The notes below the pieces were generated by a model. That model did no database searches. It was given only the letters and a program-made list of their open reading frames with translations, and was not told the origin of the DNA. From Xenophilus sp. Marseille-Q4582 (lineage in GTDB: Bacteria; Pseudomonadota; Gammaproteobacteria; Burkholderiales; Burkholderiaceae_C), in contig NZ_CAKAKO010000006.1 in assembly GCF_916700565.1 (NCBI RefSeq), positions 496,001-560,000 of the forward strand: a DNA stretch of 64,000 bases, in the 5' to 3' direction. How positions within the stretch are numbered: the first letter of the stretch is position 1; each line of letters starts with the position of its first letter. The position numbers and the translations under genes were made by a program. Positions 41,483 to 50,329 of this stretch are shown here, piece by piece.

Positions 41483-42298
41483 ATGTCCATCGACGCGCTG
41501 CTGATCCTCGAACTCGCCTTGCTCGGGCTGGGCGCCGGCTTCCTGGCCGGGCTGCTGGGCATCGGCGGCGGCATGGTGCTGGTGCCCTTCCTGACCTGGA
41601 TGCTGGGCCAGCGCGGCGTGCCGGCCGAACTGGCGGTGAAGATGGCCATCGCCACTTCCATGGCGACGATCATCTTCACCTCCATTTCCAGCGTGCGCGC
41701 GCACCACAAGCGCGGGGCCGTGCGCTGGGACATCGTGCAGCGCCTCTCGCCCGGCATCGTGATCGGCAGCCTGATCGGCAGCCTGGGCGTGTTCGCGCTG
41801 CTCAAGGGCACGGTGCTGGCCGTGGTGTTCGCGCTCTTCGTCGGCTTCTCGGCCACGCAGATGTTCCTGGACAAGAAGCCCGCGCCCTCGCGGCAGATGC
41901 CCGGCACGGCGGGCCAGCTGGGCGCGGGCGGCGTGATCGGCTTCGTCTCGGGTCTGGTCGGTGCGGGCGGGGGCTTCATCAGCGTGCCCTTCATGACGTG
42001 GTGCAACGTGGCGATCCACAACGCGGTCGCCACCAGTGCGGCGCTGGGCTTTCCGATCGCCGTGGCCAACGTGGCCGGCTACGTGGCCGCGGGCTTCTCG
42101 CTGCAGAACCTGCCGGCGGGCGCCTTCGGCTACATCTGGCTGCCCGCGCTGGGCGTGATCGCGGCCTGCAGCGTGCTGATGGCGCCGCTGGGCGCGAAGG
42201 CGGCGCATGCGCTGCCGGTAAAGAAGCTCAAGCGCCTCTTCGCGAGCATGCTGTACCTGCTGGCGGCCTACATGCTCTGGAAGGGGCTGGCGGGCTGA
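41483..42298 (+). CDS. TauE/SafE family anion exporter
   Basis: A 271-residue inner-membrane protein with about eight helices. The duplicated family motif is visible: GFLAGLLGIGGGMVLVPFLT (about 15-34) and GFVSGLVGAGGGFISVPFMT (about 155-174). Members export sulfite, sulfoacetate or similar organosulfur anions; the substrate here is unknown. ATG 41483 gives MSIDALLILE. It is convergent with lgt, with a short GCCCGG/CCGGGC hairpin at 42306-42324 between them. Confidence 0.88.
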   Translation: MSIDALLILELALLGLGAGFLAGLLGIGGGMVLVPFLTWMLGQRGVPAELAVKMAIATSMATIIFTSISSVRAHHKRGAVRWDIVQRLSPGIVIGSLIGSLGVFALLKGTVLAVVFALFVGFSATQMFLDKKPAPSRQMPGTAGQLGAGGVIGFVSGLVGAGGGFISVPFMTWCNVAIHNAVATSAALGFPIAVANVAGYVAAGFSLQNLPAGAFGYIWLPALGVIAACSVLMAPLGAKAAHALPVKKLKRLFASMLYLLAAYMLWKGLAG

Positions 42299-42335
42299 TC
42301 CAGGCGCCCGGCAGCCGGCCGGGCCCCTCCTCCGT

Positions 42336-43163
42336 TCAGCGCGCGACGGCCGTTGCGGACGGCCGCGCCGGCGCGGTCACGTAGAGCCCGATGCCGAACA
42401 GGACCATCGGCACGCACAGCCACTGCCCCATGCTCATGTTGAGCGCCAGCAGCCCCAGGAAGTCGTCGGGCTCGCGGAAGTACTCGGCGATGAAACGCAT
42501 CACGCCATAGCCGATCAGGAACACGGCCGACACCTGCCGCTCGCGGCGCTCCTTGCGCGCGAAGAGCCACAGAATCACGAACAGCAGCAGGCCTTCGAGC
42601 AGGAACTGGTAGATCTGCGAAGGATGGCGCGGCTGCATCGAACCGCTGTGCGGGAACACCATGCCCCAGGGCAGGCCGGGGCTGGAGAAGCGGCCCCACA
42701 GTTCGCCGTTGATGAAGTTCCCGACACGGCCTGCCGCCAGCCCCGTGGGCACGCAGGGTGCGACGAAATCGAGCACCTGCCACACCGGCCGGCCGCGCGA
42801 ACGCGCATACCAGAGCATGGCGCCGATCACGCCCAGCAGGCCGCCATGAAAGCTCATGCCGCCCTGCCAGATGAAGAAGATCTCCAGCGGGTGCGAAAGG
42901 TAGTGGCCGGGCTTGTAGAACAGGCAGTAGCCCAGCCGCCCGCCCACGATGACGCCCACCACGCCCATGAAAAGGATGTCTTCGACGTCACGCCGCGTCC
43001 ACGGCGCCGGGCTCTGGATGCTGGCGTACGGCGGGTGGCGCAAGCGGCGCGCGCCCAGGAAGAAGAAAAGCCCGAAGGCTGCCAGGTAGGTCAGGCCATA
43101 CCAGTGGATGGCCAGCGGCCCCAGTTGCAGGGCCACGGGATCGAGCTGCGGGTACATGAGCAT
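42336..43163 (-). CDS. lgt: Prolipoprotein diacylglyceryl transferase
   Basis: A 275-residue polytopic membrane enzyme adding diacylglycerol to the lipobox Cys of prolipoproteins, the first step of lipoprotein maturation. The Lgt signature [14 protein letters not shown] (about 148-161) is intact, as are [12 protein letters not shown] near 19 and [12 protein letters not shown] near 101 with the essential His. The many lipoproteins in this window depend on it. ATG 43163 or 43157 (MLMYPQL) could be the start. Confidence 0.95.
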   Translation of the reverse strand: MLMYPQLDPVALQLGPLAIHWYGLTYLAAFGLFFFLGARRLRHPPYASIQSPAPWTRRDVEDILFMGVVGVIVGGRLGYCLFYKPGHYLSHPLEIFFIWQGGMSFHGGLLGVIGAMLWYARSRGRPVWQVLDFVAPCVPTGLAAGRVGNFINGELWGRFSSPGLPWGMVFPHSGSMQPRHPSQIYQFLLEGLLLFVILWLFARKERRERQVSAVFLIGYGVMRFIAEYFREPDDFLGLLALNMSMGQWLCVPMVLFGIGLYVTAPARPSATAVAR

Positions 43164-43289
43164 GGCCGGGATTGTGCCCGGGCGTCCATTTCCCCGGATG
43201 ACGGCCGCCGCCCCCGTGCCCCGGCCGCAATGACGGATGCGGCTCCAGGGCAGCCCGGGCTGAGCGCACGGCCCGGCGCGGATCTGCGC

Positions 43290-43865
43290 TCAGCCCGCGA
43301 AGCCCCCGCTGCGCAGGAAGGCGGCTTCCTCGTCCGTGGTTTCGCGGCCCAGCATCGGATTGCGATGCGGAAAGCGCCCGAAGCGGGCCACGATGTCCAG
43401 GTGCCCGCGCGCATGCGTGGCAAAAGGCTCGCCGAGCTTGCGGTTGAGCATCAAGGCACGCTGCTGGTCCGACAGTTGCTCGGAATGCGACAGCGGCAGG
43501 TAGAAGAAGAGGCGCAGGTCCGCGGGCACCTGCGCATCCAGCCCGGCATCGAGGGCGCGCCGGGTGAAGTGGCGCGCCAGCGGATCGGTCGCATACATGT
43601 GCCCGGTGCCGCGGAAGGCATTGCGCGGGTACTGGTCCAGCAGGATCAGCAAGGCCAGCACGCCCCGCGCCGCCCGGGCGGGCTGCGCATCTTCCGCCCA
43701 GTGGTCGAGCTCCCGGCGCGCCGCCGCGAAATGCAGGTCGTGGAAACGTTCACGGAACCGGCGGTCGAAGGCCGGGTCCTTGTCGAACCAATGGCCCTGC
43801 CGGCCGGCCTCGCGCCAGAAGTCGACGACCGTGGCGGCGGTCTCGGGCGCCGGGTGCTGCCTCAT
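43290..43865 (-). CDS. DUF924 family protein
   Basis: A 191-residue helical, TPR-like protein. It has the family features: VVDFWREAGRQGHWFDKDPA near 14, LILLDQYPRNAFRGTGHMYA near 72-91, RLFFYLPLSHSEQLSDQQRA near 118, and FGRFPHRNPMLGRETTDEEA near the C-terminus. The function of DUF924 is unknown. The start overlaps the kef stop by 4 bp (ATGA), so it is translated from the kef message. Confidence 0.85.
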   Translation of the reverse strand: MRQHPAPETAATVVDFWREAGRQGHWFDKDPAFDRRFRERFHDLHFAAARRELDHWAEDAQPARAARGVLALLILLDQYPRNAFRGTGHMYATDPLARHFTRRALDAGLDAQVPADLRLFFYLPLSHSEQLSDQQRALMLNRKLGEPFATHARGHLDIVARFGRFPHRNPMLGRETTDEEAAFLRSGGFAG

Positions 43866-45628
43866 CGCGCCACCCCCGCGCCTGCGGCCTGCTGGCGCAC
43901 GCGATCGCGCGCCGCATAGATGCTGCCGCCGGCCAGCTCGAGCGCCGTGCGCTCGGCATCGTTCCTGCGCAGCCGCTGGTCCAGCTCGTCGGCTTCCTGC
44001 TCGCTCGCGCCCAGCACGCGGGCGCTCGCGCGACCGAGCTGCATGGCGGATTCGAAGGTCTCGCGAATCTGGAAATCCGCCTGCGCCTGCACGAGCGCCA
44101 GCGCATGCTCGCGGTCGCGCGCCCGGGCCAGCACCGCGGCGTGCGGAAAGTCGGCCTTCACGCGTTCGACCACGCGCGTCGCCGCCTCCTGGTCGTCGAT
44201 GCAGACGAGCACGGCGCGCGCCACATGCGCCCCCGCGGCATGCAGCACGTCGGTGCGCGTGCCATCGCCGTAGTGGACCTTGTAGCCGAAGTCCCGCGCG
44301 TCGCGCGCCACCTGCGGGTTGTGGTCGATGATGGCGATCTGCGCCCCCAGCGCCACGGCGTGCTGGCTCGCGATCTGCCCGAAACGGCCGAAGCCCACGA
44401 CCAGCACATTGCCGCGCAGATCGACGGGCGCCTCGGCACCTTCCATGGACACCGCCTCGGCCTTGCTCATGCGCTTGTGCGCGATGACCCCCAGCGGCGT
44501 GAGCGCCATCGACAGCACCACGATGGCCGTCATGTTGGCATTGACCGTCGGGTCGATCACGCCCTCGGCCAGCGCGGCGGCAAAGAGCACGAAGGCGAAC
44601 TCGCCGCCCTGCGCCATCAGCACCGCCCGGTCCAGCGCATCCGCATGGCTGCTTTTGGCCAGCCGCGCCACGCCATAGATGCACAGCGCCTTCACCAGCA
44701 TCATCACCAGCACGCCCGCCACGATCAGCTCCCAGTTGCGCGCCACCACCGCCAGGTCCAGCGACATGCCCACGCCCAGGAAGAACAGGCCCAGCAGCAG
44801 CCCGCGGAAGGGCTCGATGTCGGCTTCGAGCTGGTGGCGGAAGGTGGATTCGGACAGCAGCACCCCCGCCAGGAAGGCGCCCATGGCCATCGACAGGCCG
44901 CCCAGCTGCATCAGCAGCGCCGCGCCCAGCACCACCAGCAGCGCGGCGGCGGTCATCACTTCACGCGCCTTGGCATTGGCCAGGATGCGAAACAGCGGGT
45001 TGAGCAGCCAGCGGCCCGCGGCCACCAGGGCCAGCAGCGCGCCCAGGGCGATGGCGATGCTGGTCCAGCGCGAGCCGGCCTCGGCGGCCGCCCCCGCGCC
45101 GGCCGGCGCCATGAAGGCGACGATGGCCAGCAGCGGCACGATCAGCAGGTCCTCGAACAGCAGGATGGCCACGATCTTCTGGCCGCGCGCAGCGGCGATG
45201 TCGCCGCGCTCGCCCAGCAGCTGCATGACGATGGCCGTGGAGGTGAGCACGAAGCCCATGGCGCTGACGAAGGACACGCCGGGCGAGAAGCCGAAGGCGA
45301 TGCCCACGCCGGTCAGCAGCAGCCCGCACACCGCCACCTGCAGGCTGCCCAGGCCGAAGATGTCGCGCCGCAGGCTCCACAGGTGCGAGGGGCGCATCTC
45401 CAGGCCGATGACGAACAGGAACATCACCACGCCGAGCTCGGCGGTGTGCAGGATGGTCTGCGGGTCGGAGAACAGGCCCAGGCCGAAGGGGCCGATGGCC
45501 AGGCCCGCGGCCAGGTAGCCCAGCACCGAGCCCAGCCCGATGCGCTTGAACAGGGGCACCGCCACCACGGCGGCCCCCAGCAGGGTCACGACCTTGATCA
45601 GGTCGCCTGCGCTGCCTTCTGCGGCCAT
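43862..45628 (-). CDS. Kef-type potassium/proton antiporter
   Basis: A 588-residue CPA2 antiporter. About twelve membrane helices (to about residue 380) include GFVLTSTAIVMQLLGERGD near 140 and the GGEFAFVLFAAALAEGVID segment near 335; the cytosolic RCK domain follows with the nucleotide motif VLVVGFGRFGQIASQ (about 405). Members (KefB/KefC) release K+ when glutathione adducts form during electrophile stress. No ancillary KefF/KefG flavoprotein gene is next to it. ATG 45628 begins MAAEGSAGDL. Confidence 0.9.
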   Translation of the reverse strand: MAAEGSAGDLIKVVTLLGAAVVAVPLFKRIGLGSVLGYLAAGLAIGPFGLGLFSDPQTILHTAELGVVMFLFVIGLEMRPSHLWSLRRDIFGLGSLQVAVCGLLLTGVGIAFGFSPGVSFVSAMGFVLTSTAIVMQLLGERGDIAAARGQKIVAILLFEDLLIVPLLAIVAFMAPAGAGAAAEAGSRWTSIAIALGALLALVAAGRWLLNPLFRILANAKAREVMTAAALLVVLGAALLMQLGGLSMAMGAFLAGVLLSESTFRHQLEADIEPFRGLLLGLFFLGVGMSLDLAVVARNWELIVAGVLVMMLVKALCIYGVARLAKSSHADALDRAVLMAQGGEFAFVLFAAALAEGVIDPTVNANMTAIVVLSMALTPLGVIAHKRMSKAEAVSMEGAEAPVDLRGNVLVVGFGRFGQIASQHAVALGAQIAIIDHNPQVARDARDFGYKVHYGDGTRTDVLHAAGAHVARAVLVCIDDQEAATRVVERVKADFPHAAVLARARDREHALALVQAQADFQIRETFESAMQLGRASARVLGASEQEADELDQRLRRNDAERTALELAGGSIYAARDRVRQQAAGAGVAR

Positions 45629-45632
45629 TCGC

Positions 45633-45902
45633 TCAGCTGCGCGACAGCTGCCAGATGGCAAGGCCCGCCACGACGGCCGGCACGGCGAAGACCAGCAGCA
45701 AAATGGGCAGCTCCTGTCGCACCGTGTAGCCGGCGTGCGTCACACCCACCCACATGTTGATGCAGGCGATCAGCAGCCACACCGGCACGAAGGCCTTGGC
45801 CGCCAGCGCCATGCCGGCACTGCTGGCGCCCCAGAGCCAGCCGAACATCACGAACACCACGAGCAGCAGGACGCCCGCTCCCATGACCATGGCCATATGC
45901 AT
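45633..45902 (-). CDS. Small two/three-helix membrane protein
   Basis: An 89-residue hydrophobic protein with three membrane segments (VLLLVVFVMFGWLWG, PVWLLIACINMWVGV, ILLLVFAVPAVVAGLAIW). It contains HAGYTVRQELP between helices. I do not recognise a named family. It lies 4 bp before kef on the same strand and may be cotranscribed. Start ATG 45902; a second ATG two codons later is equally possible. Confidence 0.6.
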   Translation of the reverse strand: MHMAMVMGAGVLLLVVFVMFGWLWGASSAGMALAAKAFVPVWLLIACINMWVGVTHAGYTVRQELPILLLVFAVPAVVAGLAIWQLSRS

Positions 45903-45977
45903 GATTGAAACCCCAGGTTGGTAAAGGTGTAGATGTAGGTCAAGGCGTGCGATCGCGCAACGGCCCGCGCCAGCGCC

Positions 45978-46544
45978 TCAGCGCGCGAATGTGCGGTAGA
46001 AGGCCAGGCCCGCCTCCAGGTGCGACTGCAGCGGCAGGCCGCGCCGCAGCATTTCGTCGAGCTGCTGCTGGTCGATCTCCATGACGTAGCTGCGTGCCGT
46101 CGCCACCACGCGGGTGGGCGCCAGCGACAGCGCCTGCCAGTCCCGGCCGCCGAACCACTTGGCCGGATCGGCATGGCCGGCCGGCACGACGCGGCGGCCC
46201 TGCTCCACCTGCCAGCCGCCATCGAGCAGCGTCCAGAAGCGATCGGCGCCGCGCGTGCTGCTGGCCACCTCGGCGCCGGGCTCCACGGCCCACTCGCGCG
46301 AATGGTCGATGACCCATTGCAGTTGCTCGGCGCTCATGCCGCGGAACATGGGCACCTTCGCCAGCAGGTGCAGGTAGGTGACGGAGGCGCGCATGCCCGG
46401 GCCGGGCGGCGGCACGGCCTGCGCCTGCGCGCAGCCCGACAGCGCAGCGCCCGCCAGCAGGCCGGCGCTGGACAGCAGCATCCCGCGCCGACGCCAGGCC
46501 GTCGCCCGGGGACTCGGTGCCGCCTGAAGGGTCGCGCGCATCAT
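45978..46544 (-). CDS. Exported lipoprotein with cyclic-nucleotide-binding-like fold
   Basis: A 188-residue protein. An RRR-containing signal and lipobox LSGC (about Cys36) predict a lipoprotein outside the cytoplasm. The mature part reads HLLAKVPMFRGMSAEQLQWV, EPGAEVASS, ADRFWTLLDGGWQVEQG and ATARSYVMEIDQQQLDEML, matching the strand and helix order of cyclic-nucleotide-binding domains, but the phosphate-binding cassette (Gly-Glu ... Arg-Ser) is not recognisable. It overlaps the NTF2-like gene by 4 bp (ATGA). An extracytoplasmic CNB fold is unusual; ligand unknown. Confidence 0.65.
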   Translation of the reverse strand: MMRATLQAAPSPRATAWRRRGMLLSSAGLLAGAALSGCAQAQAVPPPGPGMRASVTYLHLLAKVPMFRGMSAEQLQWVIDHSREWAVEPGAEVASSTRGADRFWTLLDGGWQVEQGRRVVPAGHADPAKWFGGRDWQALSLAPTRVVATARSYVMEIDQQQLDEMLRRGLPLQSHLEAGLAFYRTFAR

Positions 46545-46861
46545 GCCTGCCCGATGTCCAGCCGCTGCACCTGGCCCGACGACAGCGTGAAGCGGAAGTA
46601 GGTGCGAAAGTCGCCCCACTGCTCGGAATGGAAGCGCCCGCGAAGCTCGAGCCCGTCCGGACTGACCTCGTCCAGCCGCGTGAAGCGCTCATGGCCCAGG
46701 GCCTCGCGCGTGAACGCCTCCAGGTCGCGCGGGGTTCCGTCGTCGTACAGCTGTGCGCCCGGCGCGAACTGTGCGCGCCAGCCTTCCCTGTCGCCCCGCT
46801 GGAAGGCCTCCATGGCCGCGCGGACCGTGGGCTCGCGCAGGGCCGAAAGATCGATGCTCAT
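46541..46861 (-). CDS. NTF2-like / SnoaL-type protein
   Basis: A 106-residue protein with the alpha+beta-barrel pattern of NTF2-like proteins: VRAAMEAFQRGDREGWRAQF, then PGAQLYDDGTPRDLEAFTRE, then strands ending FTLSSGQVQRLDIGQA. Such proteins can be small isomerases/hydrolases or ligand binders; nothing more specific can be said. GGGAG lies 9 bases upstream of ATG 46861. Its stop overlaps the start of the CNB-like lipoprotein gene, so the two are made together. Confidence 0.7.
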   Translation of the reverse strand: MSIDLSALREPTVRAAMEAFQRGDREGWRAQFAPGAQLYDDGTPRDLEAFTREALGHERFTRLDEVSPDGLELRGRFHSEQWGDFRTYFRFTLSSGQVQRLDIGQA

Positions 46862-46988
46862 TTTGAATGCTCCCTTGGAAAAACAGGGCGCTCGCCGGAA
46901 AAGACGGCCAGGTTGCGCGCGATGTCCCCCTATGACCAAACTGCCCAGCACACCGCAGGTGGTGCCGCAGCGCCCATGCGACAGCGCG

Positions 46989-46992
46989 AGGC
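46989..46992. repeat. Target-site duplication of the IS3 element, left copy
   Basis: AGGC immediately left of the element end, repeated as AGGC at 48308-48311. Confidence 0.8.
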
Positions 46993-47031
46993 TGAACCGC
47001 CCCGGAAATCGCGGAGGCCCGTTGGCTTGAG

Positions 47032-47937
47032 TCAGGCCGACATGGCCTGCTGCTCAAGAGCTCGATAGTAGTTGGCCTCGAACTCGGCCGGTGGCACGTA
47101 GCCGATGGGTTCGAGCAAGCGCTGGTGGTTGAACCACGCCACCCAGTGCAGCGTGGCCAGTTCCACCGAATCCTTGGTCTTCCACGCGCTACGCCGGTGG
47201 ATCACCTCGGCCTTGTACAGCCCGTTGATGGTCTCGGCCAGGGCGTTGTCGTACGAGTCGCCCTTGCTGCCCACGGAGGGCTCGATGCCGGCCTCAGCGA
47301 GCCGTTCGGTGTAGCGAATGCTGACGTACTGCGACCCGCGGTCGGAATGACACACGAGGCCATCTTCGCGTTGGGGCCGACGGTCATAGAGCGCCTGCTC
47401 CAGCGCGTCCAGCACGAAGTCCGTGCGCATGGAGCTGCTCGTGCGCCAGCCCACGATGCGCCGGGAGAACACGTCGACGACGAAGGCCACGTACAGCCAG
47501 CCCTGCCAGGTGGATACGTACGTGAAGTCCGACACCCACAGTTGGTTGGGTCGCTGCGCGTTGAACTGGCGCTTGACCCGGTCCAGCGGGCACGGCGCGT
47601 TGGCGTCACTGATCGTGGTGCGCACGGCCTTGCCACGCACGACGCCGCGCAGACCCATGCGGCGCATCAACCGCTCCACGGTGCAGCGCGCCACCGTGAC
47701 GCCCTCGCGCCGCAACTGGTGCCAGACCTTGTCGGCGCCGTAGACCCGCAGGTTCGATTGCCACACGCGCTCGATCTGCGGCATCAGTACCGCATCGCGC
47801 TTGGCACGGGCGCACAGCAGCTCAGGGTGGCGCTGGCGCGCCGCATGGCGCCGGTACGCCGACGGGGCGACCTGCAGTGCCTTGCAGATCGGCTCGACCC
47901 CGTGCACGGCGCGATGCGCGTCGATGAATGCCTTCAC
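47032..47937 (-). CDS. IS3-family transposase OrfB (DDE integrase catalytic part)
   Basis: About 301 residues from a GTG overlapping the orfA stop; it is normally made as an OrfAB fusion by -1 frameshifting. The HTH_21 region is [20 protein letters not shown]. The retroviral-integrase core has WVSDFTYV (first Asp), CHSDRGSQY (second Asp) and [16 protein letters not shown] (Glu). All catalytic residues are intact. The open frame continues 234 bp upstream of the GTG, consistent with frameshift fusion at GTTTTTCGC (about 47967-47975, reverse strand). Confidence 0.9.
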   Translation of the reverse strand: MKAFIDAHRAVHGVEPICKALQVAPSAYRRHAARQRHPELLCARAKRDAVLMPQIERVWQSNLRVYGADKVWHQLRREGVTVARCTVERLMRRMGLRGVVRGKAVRTTISDANAPCPLDRVKRQFNAQRPNQLWVSDFTYVSTWQGWLYVAFVVDVFSRRIVGWRTSSSMRTDFVLDALEQALYDRRPQREDGLVCHSDRGSQYVSIRYTERLAEAGIEPSVGSKGDSYDNALAETINGLYKAEVIHRRSAWKTKDSVELATLHWVAWFNHQRLLEPIGYVPPAEFEANYYRALEQQAMSA

Positions 47938-48257
47938 GACTTCAGACGGCGGTCGAGCTCCGCCTGGGCGAAAAACGCGCTGGCCAGCTTCAAGATCTCG
48001 TTGGCCTTGCGCAGCTCGCGGTTCTCCCGTTCGAGTTCCTTCATGCGCTGCTCCTGCGTCGTCGTCACACCCTCGCGCTGGCCCGTATCGCGCTCGTGCT
48101 GACGCACCCAGTTCAGCAGCGTCTGCGGCGTGCTGCCAATCTTGCTGGCGATCGACACCACTGCAGCCCACTGCGACTCGTACTCACCGCGGTGCTCGAA
48201 AACCATGCGTACCGCGCGCTCGCGCACCTCAGGCGAAAACTTGATCGACTTCCTCAT
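47934..48257 (-). CDS. IS3-family transposase OrfA (HTH part)
   Basis: A 107-residue protein with a helix-turn-helix ([20 protein letters not shown]) and a C-terminal leucine-zipper coiled coil ([20 protein letters not shown]) used for multimerisation. It binds the terminal inverted repeats. A run TTTTTC near its 3' end is a candidate slippery site for making OrfAB. It is complete with start and stop. Confidence 0.9.
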   Translation of the reverse strand: MRKSIKFSPEVRERAVRMVFEHRGEYESQWAAVVSIASKIGSTPQTLLNWVRQHERDTGQREGVTTTQEQRMKELERENRELRKANEILKLASAFFAQAELDRRLKS

Positions 48258-48307
48258 GGCTCCATCCTCTCAAAAGTTGGAGCCTCCTCAAAAACCGGGG
48301 CGGTTCA

Positions 48308-48311
48308 AGGC
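48308..48311. repeat. Target-site duplication of the IS3 element, right copy
   Basis: AGGC directly after the right inverted repeat, matching 46989-46992. Confidence 0.8.
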
Positions 48312-48353
48312 CGGACAGGCGCCCGGCCTCGCGCTGCGCGTCCCGTGAAGAAG

Positions 48354-49127
48354 TTAACGGGTGGTGTAGCCGCCGTTGGCGAAGATGGTCTGGCCCGTGA
48401 TCCACCAGCCCTCGGTCACGAGGAACTTGACGATGGGGGCGATGTCCTCGATGTGCGTGAGGCCGGTGCGCGTGTACTTGCTCAGGGCCGCGGCGGTGCT
48501 GTGATAAGCCACGGCTTCCTTGCTTTCCTGGCCGTAGAAGAAGGGCGTGTCCATCGGGCCGGGACCGATGGCGTTCACCGAAATGCCCCGCTCACCGAAC
48601 TCCTTGGACGCGGCACGCGTGTAGTGCTCCACGGCCGCCTTGCTGCCGGGGTAGATCGCGTAGAAAGGCGTGTAGGCGGCCAGCAGCGAACTCACGATGG
48701 TGACGATGCTGCCGCGCTCGGACAGCGTGCGGCCGGCCTGCTGCAGGAAGAAGAAGGCCGCCTTCGCGTTGGCATTGAAGCTCTTGTCGTAGTCGGCCTC
48801 GGTGATGTCCGCGATGGGCTTCTTGATCACGACGCCGGCCGTGTTGATGGCAATGTTGATCTGGCCGAAATGTGACTTTGCCTTATCAAACATTGCCACA
48901 TTGTTATCAACTACCGCCAAATCACCCTGGAAGGTCAGCACATCCGCTCCCTTCTCGCGCAGGACGGCCGCGGTCTTTTCGGTCTCCGCGCGCGAACTGT
49001 CGCTGTTGTAGTGCAGGAGCAGGCCCTTGGCGCCGGCCTCGACGAACTGGCTGGCCACCAGCGCGCCCAGGTTCTTGCCGCCCCCTGCAATGACCGCGAC
49101 TTTGCCTTGAAGAGTGGGATGAGACAT
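48354..49127 (-). CDS. Short-chain dehydrogenase/reductase
   Basis: A 257-residue classical SDR oxidoreductase. The cofactor motif is GGGKNLGALVASQF near 15-28 (TGxxxGxG-like), NTAGVVIKKP is near 94, catalytic Ser in VSSLLAAYTPF near 145, YPGSKAAVEHYTRAASKE with Tyr/Lys near 159-163, and GPGPMDTPFF near 187. The substrate is unknown. It is divergent from a LysR gene that probably regulates it. Codons over 48868-48923 are strikingly AT-rich (about 38% GC) in an otherwise GC-rich gene. Confidence 0.9.
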   Translation of the reverse strand: MSHPTLQGKVAVIAGGGKNLGALVASQFVEAGAKGLLLHYNSDSSRAETEKTAAVLREKGADVLTFQGDLAVVDNNVAMFDKAKSHFGQINIAINTAGVVIKKPIADITEADYDKSFNANAKAAFFFLQQAGRTLSERGSIVTIVSSLLAAYTPFYAIYPGSKAAVEHYTRAASKEFGERGISVNAIGPGPMDTPFFYGQESKEAVAYHSTAAALSKYTRTGLTHIEDIAPIVKFLVTEGWWITGQTIFANGGYTTR

Positions 49128-49242
49128 GACAGCTTCCTCTCTGATTCATTGATGGAACTCAAACTATAGGTATCCAGTTGCGCCAGATAAAGCGCATTTG
49201 TTCGCCTAGACTGTCCATGTTTTTCGACTAATCAGTTTCTCC

Positions 49243-50190
49243 ATGGATCGCATCGACCATCTGCGGATCTTTCTGCGGATCGCCCATTGCGGCAGCTTCA
49301 CGCAGGCCAGCGTGCAGTTGGGGATTCCGCGCACCAGCGTCTCGCTGGCCCTGCAGCAGCTCGAGGCCCGGGTGGGTGTACAACTGCTGCACCGAACCAC
49401 GCGCCGCGTACGGCTCACGCCCGACGGCGAGGCCCTGCTCAAGCGCGCCGACACGCTGGTGGCTGGCATGGACGAGCTGGAGCAGCAGTTCCGCACGCCC
49501 CATGCCAGCACAGCCGGCAAGCTGCGCGTGGACGTGCCCAGCCGGCTGGCACGCCGCTTCATCGCGCCTGCCCTGCCCCATTTCTTCGCAGCGCATCCCG
49601 CGCTCGAGCTGGAACTGGGCTCCAACGACCGCCGGGTCGACCTGCTGCAGGAAGGCGTGGACTGCGCCTTGCGCGTGGGCACGCTGCCCGACAGCAGCCT
49701 GGTGGCCCGGCCGCTGGGCCAGTTCGAGCTGATCAACTGCGCGAGCCCGGCCTATCTGGCGCGGCACGGCACGCCGCAGTCGCCGCAGGAACTGCGCAGC
49801 GGCGGCCACGAAGAGGTCCACTACATTCCGCCCGGCAGCACGCGCCACGCGCCCTGGGAGTGGGTGGCGCGCGACAAGGTCCACAGCATCTCCCTGCCGG
49901 GCCGCGCGGCGGCGAACAACGTCGAGACCTACATCGCCTGCGCCCTGGCCGGGCTGGGCCTCATCCAGATTCCGGCCTTCGACGTGCGCGAGCACCTGGC
50001 CGCCGGCGAACTGGTGCAGGTGATGCCGCATGCCTGCGCACCCGCGATGCCGGTGCACCTGGTCTATCCGCATCGCCGGCACCTGGCGCGGCGCGTGCAG
50101 CTCTTTGCCGACTGGCTGCACCACCTGCTGGCGCCGCACCTCGCGCAGCGCCCGCCCTCGCCGGCGGTGGGCGTGTCCGTGCCCCTGTGA
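49243..50190 (+). CDS. LysR-family transcriptional regulator (SDR-linked)
   Basis: A 315-residue LysR protein with [23 protein letters not shown] to [20 protein letters not shown] (residues 1-66) and a ligand-binding domain ([20 protein letters not shown], then [20 protein letters not shown]). It lies 115 bp from, and divergent to, the SDR gene; the shared spacer is AT-rich and would hold the operator. It resembles the efflux-linked LysR at 29717 in subgroup style. Inducer unknown. Confidence 0.9.
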   Translation: MDRIDHLRIFLRIAHCGSFTQASVQLGIPRTSVSLALQQLEARVGVQLLHRTTRRVRLTPDGEALLKRADTLVAGMDELEQQFRTPHASTAGKLRVDVPSRLARRFIAPALPHFFAAHPALELELGSNDRRVDLLQEGVDCALRVGTLPDSSLVARPLGQFELINCASPAYLARHGTPQSPQELRSGGHEEVHYIPPGSTRHAPWEWVARDKVHSISLPGRAAANNVETYIACALAGLGLIQIPAFDVREHLAAGELVQVMPHACAPAMPVHLVYPHRRHLARRVQLFADWLHHLLAPHLAQRPPSPAVGVSVPL

Positions 50191-50329
50191 ATGCGAACGC
50201 GCCGCATCCGTGCCTGCAGAGGCATGCGCATGCAGAGCGCCGGTGCGGGGTCTTGCACAGCGCGGCCATGCGCGCGCAGCCGCAGGCGGCGACACTCGCC
50301 GCCTCTTCCTTCGATCCCCTCCTCAGAAC

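Larger units (their letters stand above)
46993..48307 (-). mobile_element. Complete IS3-family insertion sequence (1315 bp)
   Basis: Both ends start TGAACCGCCCCGG (13 identical bases), then 7 unlike bases, then GGAGGC, as inverted repeats. It carries orfA and orfB in the IS3 arrangement and is flanked by the 4-bp duplication AGGC. All parts are intact, which suggests recent insertion and possible activity. It lies between the NTF2-like gene and the SDR gene without breaking a recognisable gene. Confidence 0.93.

Noticed and set aside
46920-46992. Gene interrupted by the IS3 element
   Set aside because: Joining the flanks at one AGGC gives a frame from ATG 46932 but no recognisable protein, so insertion into a spacer is more likely.
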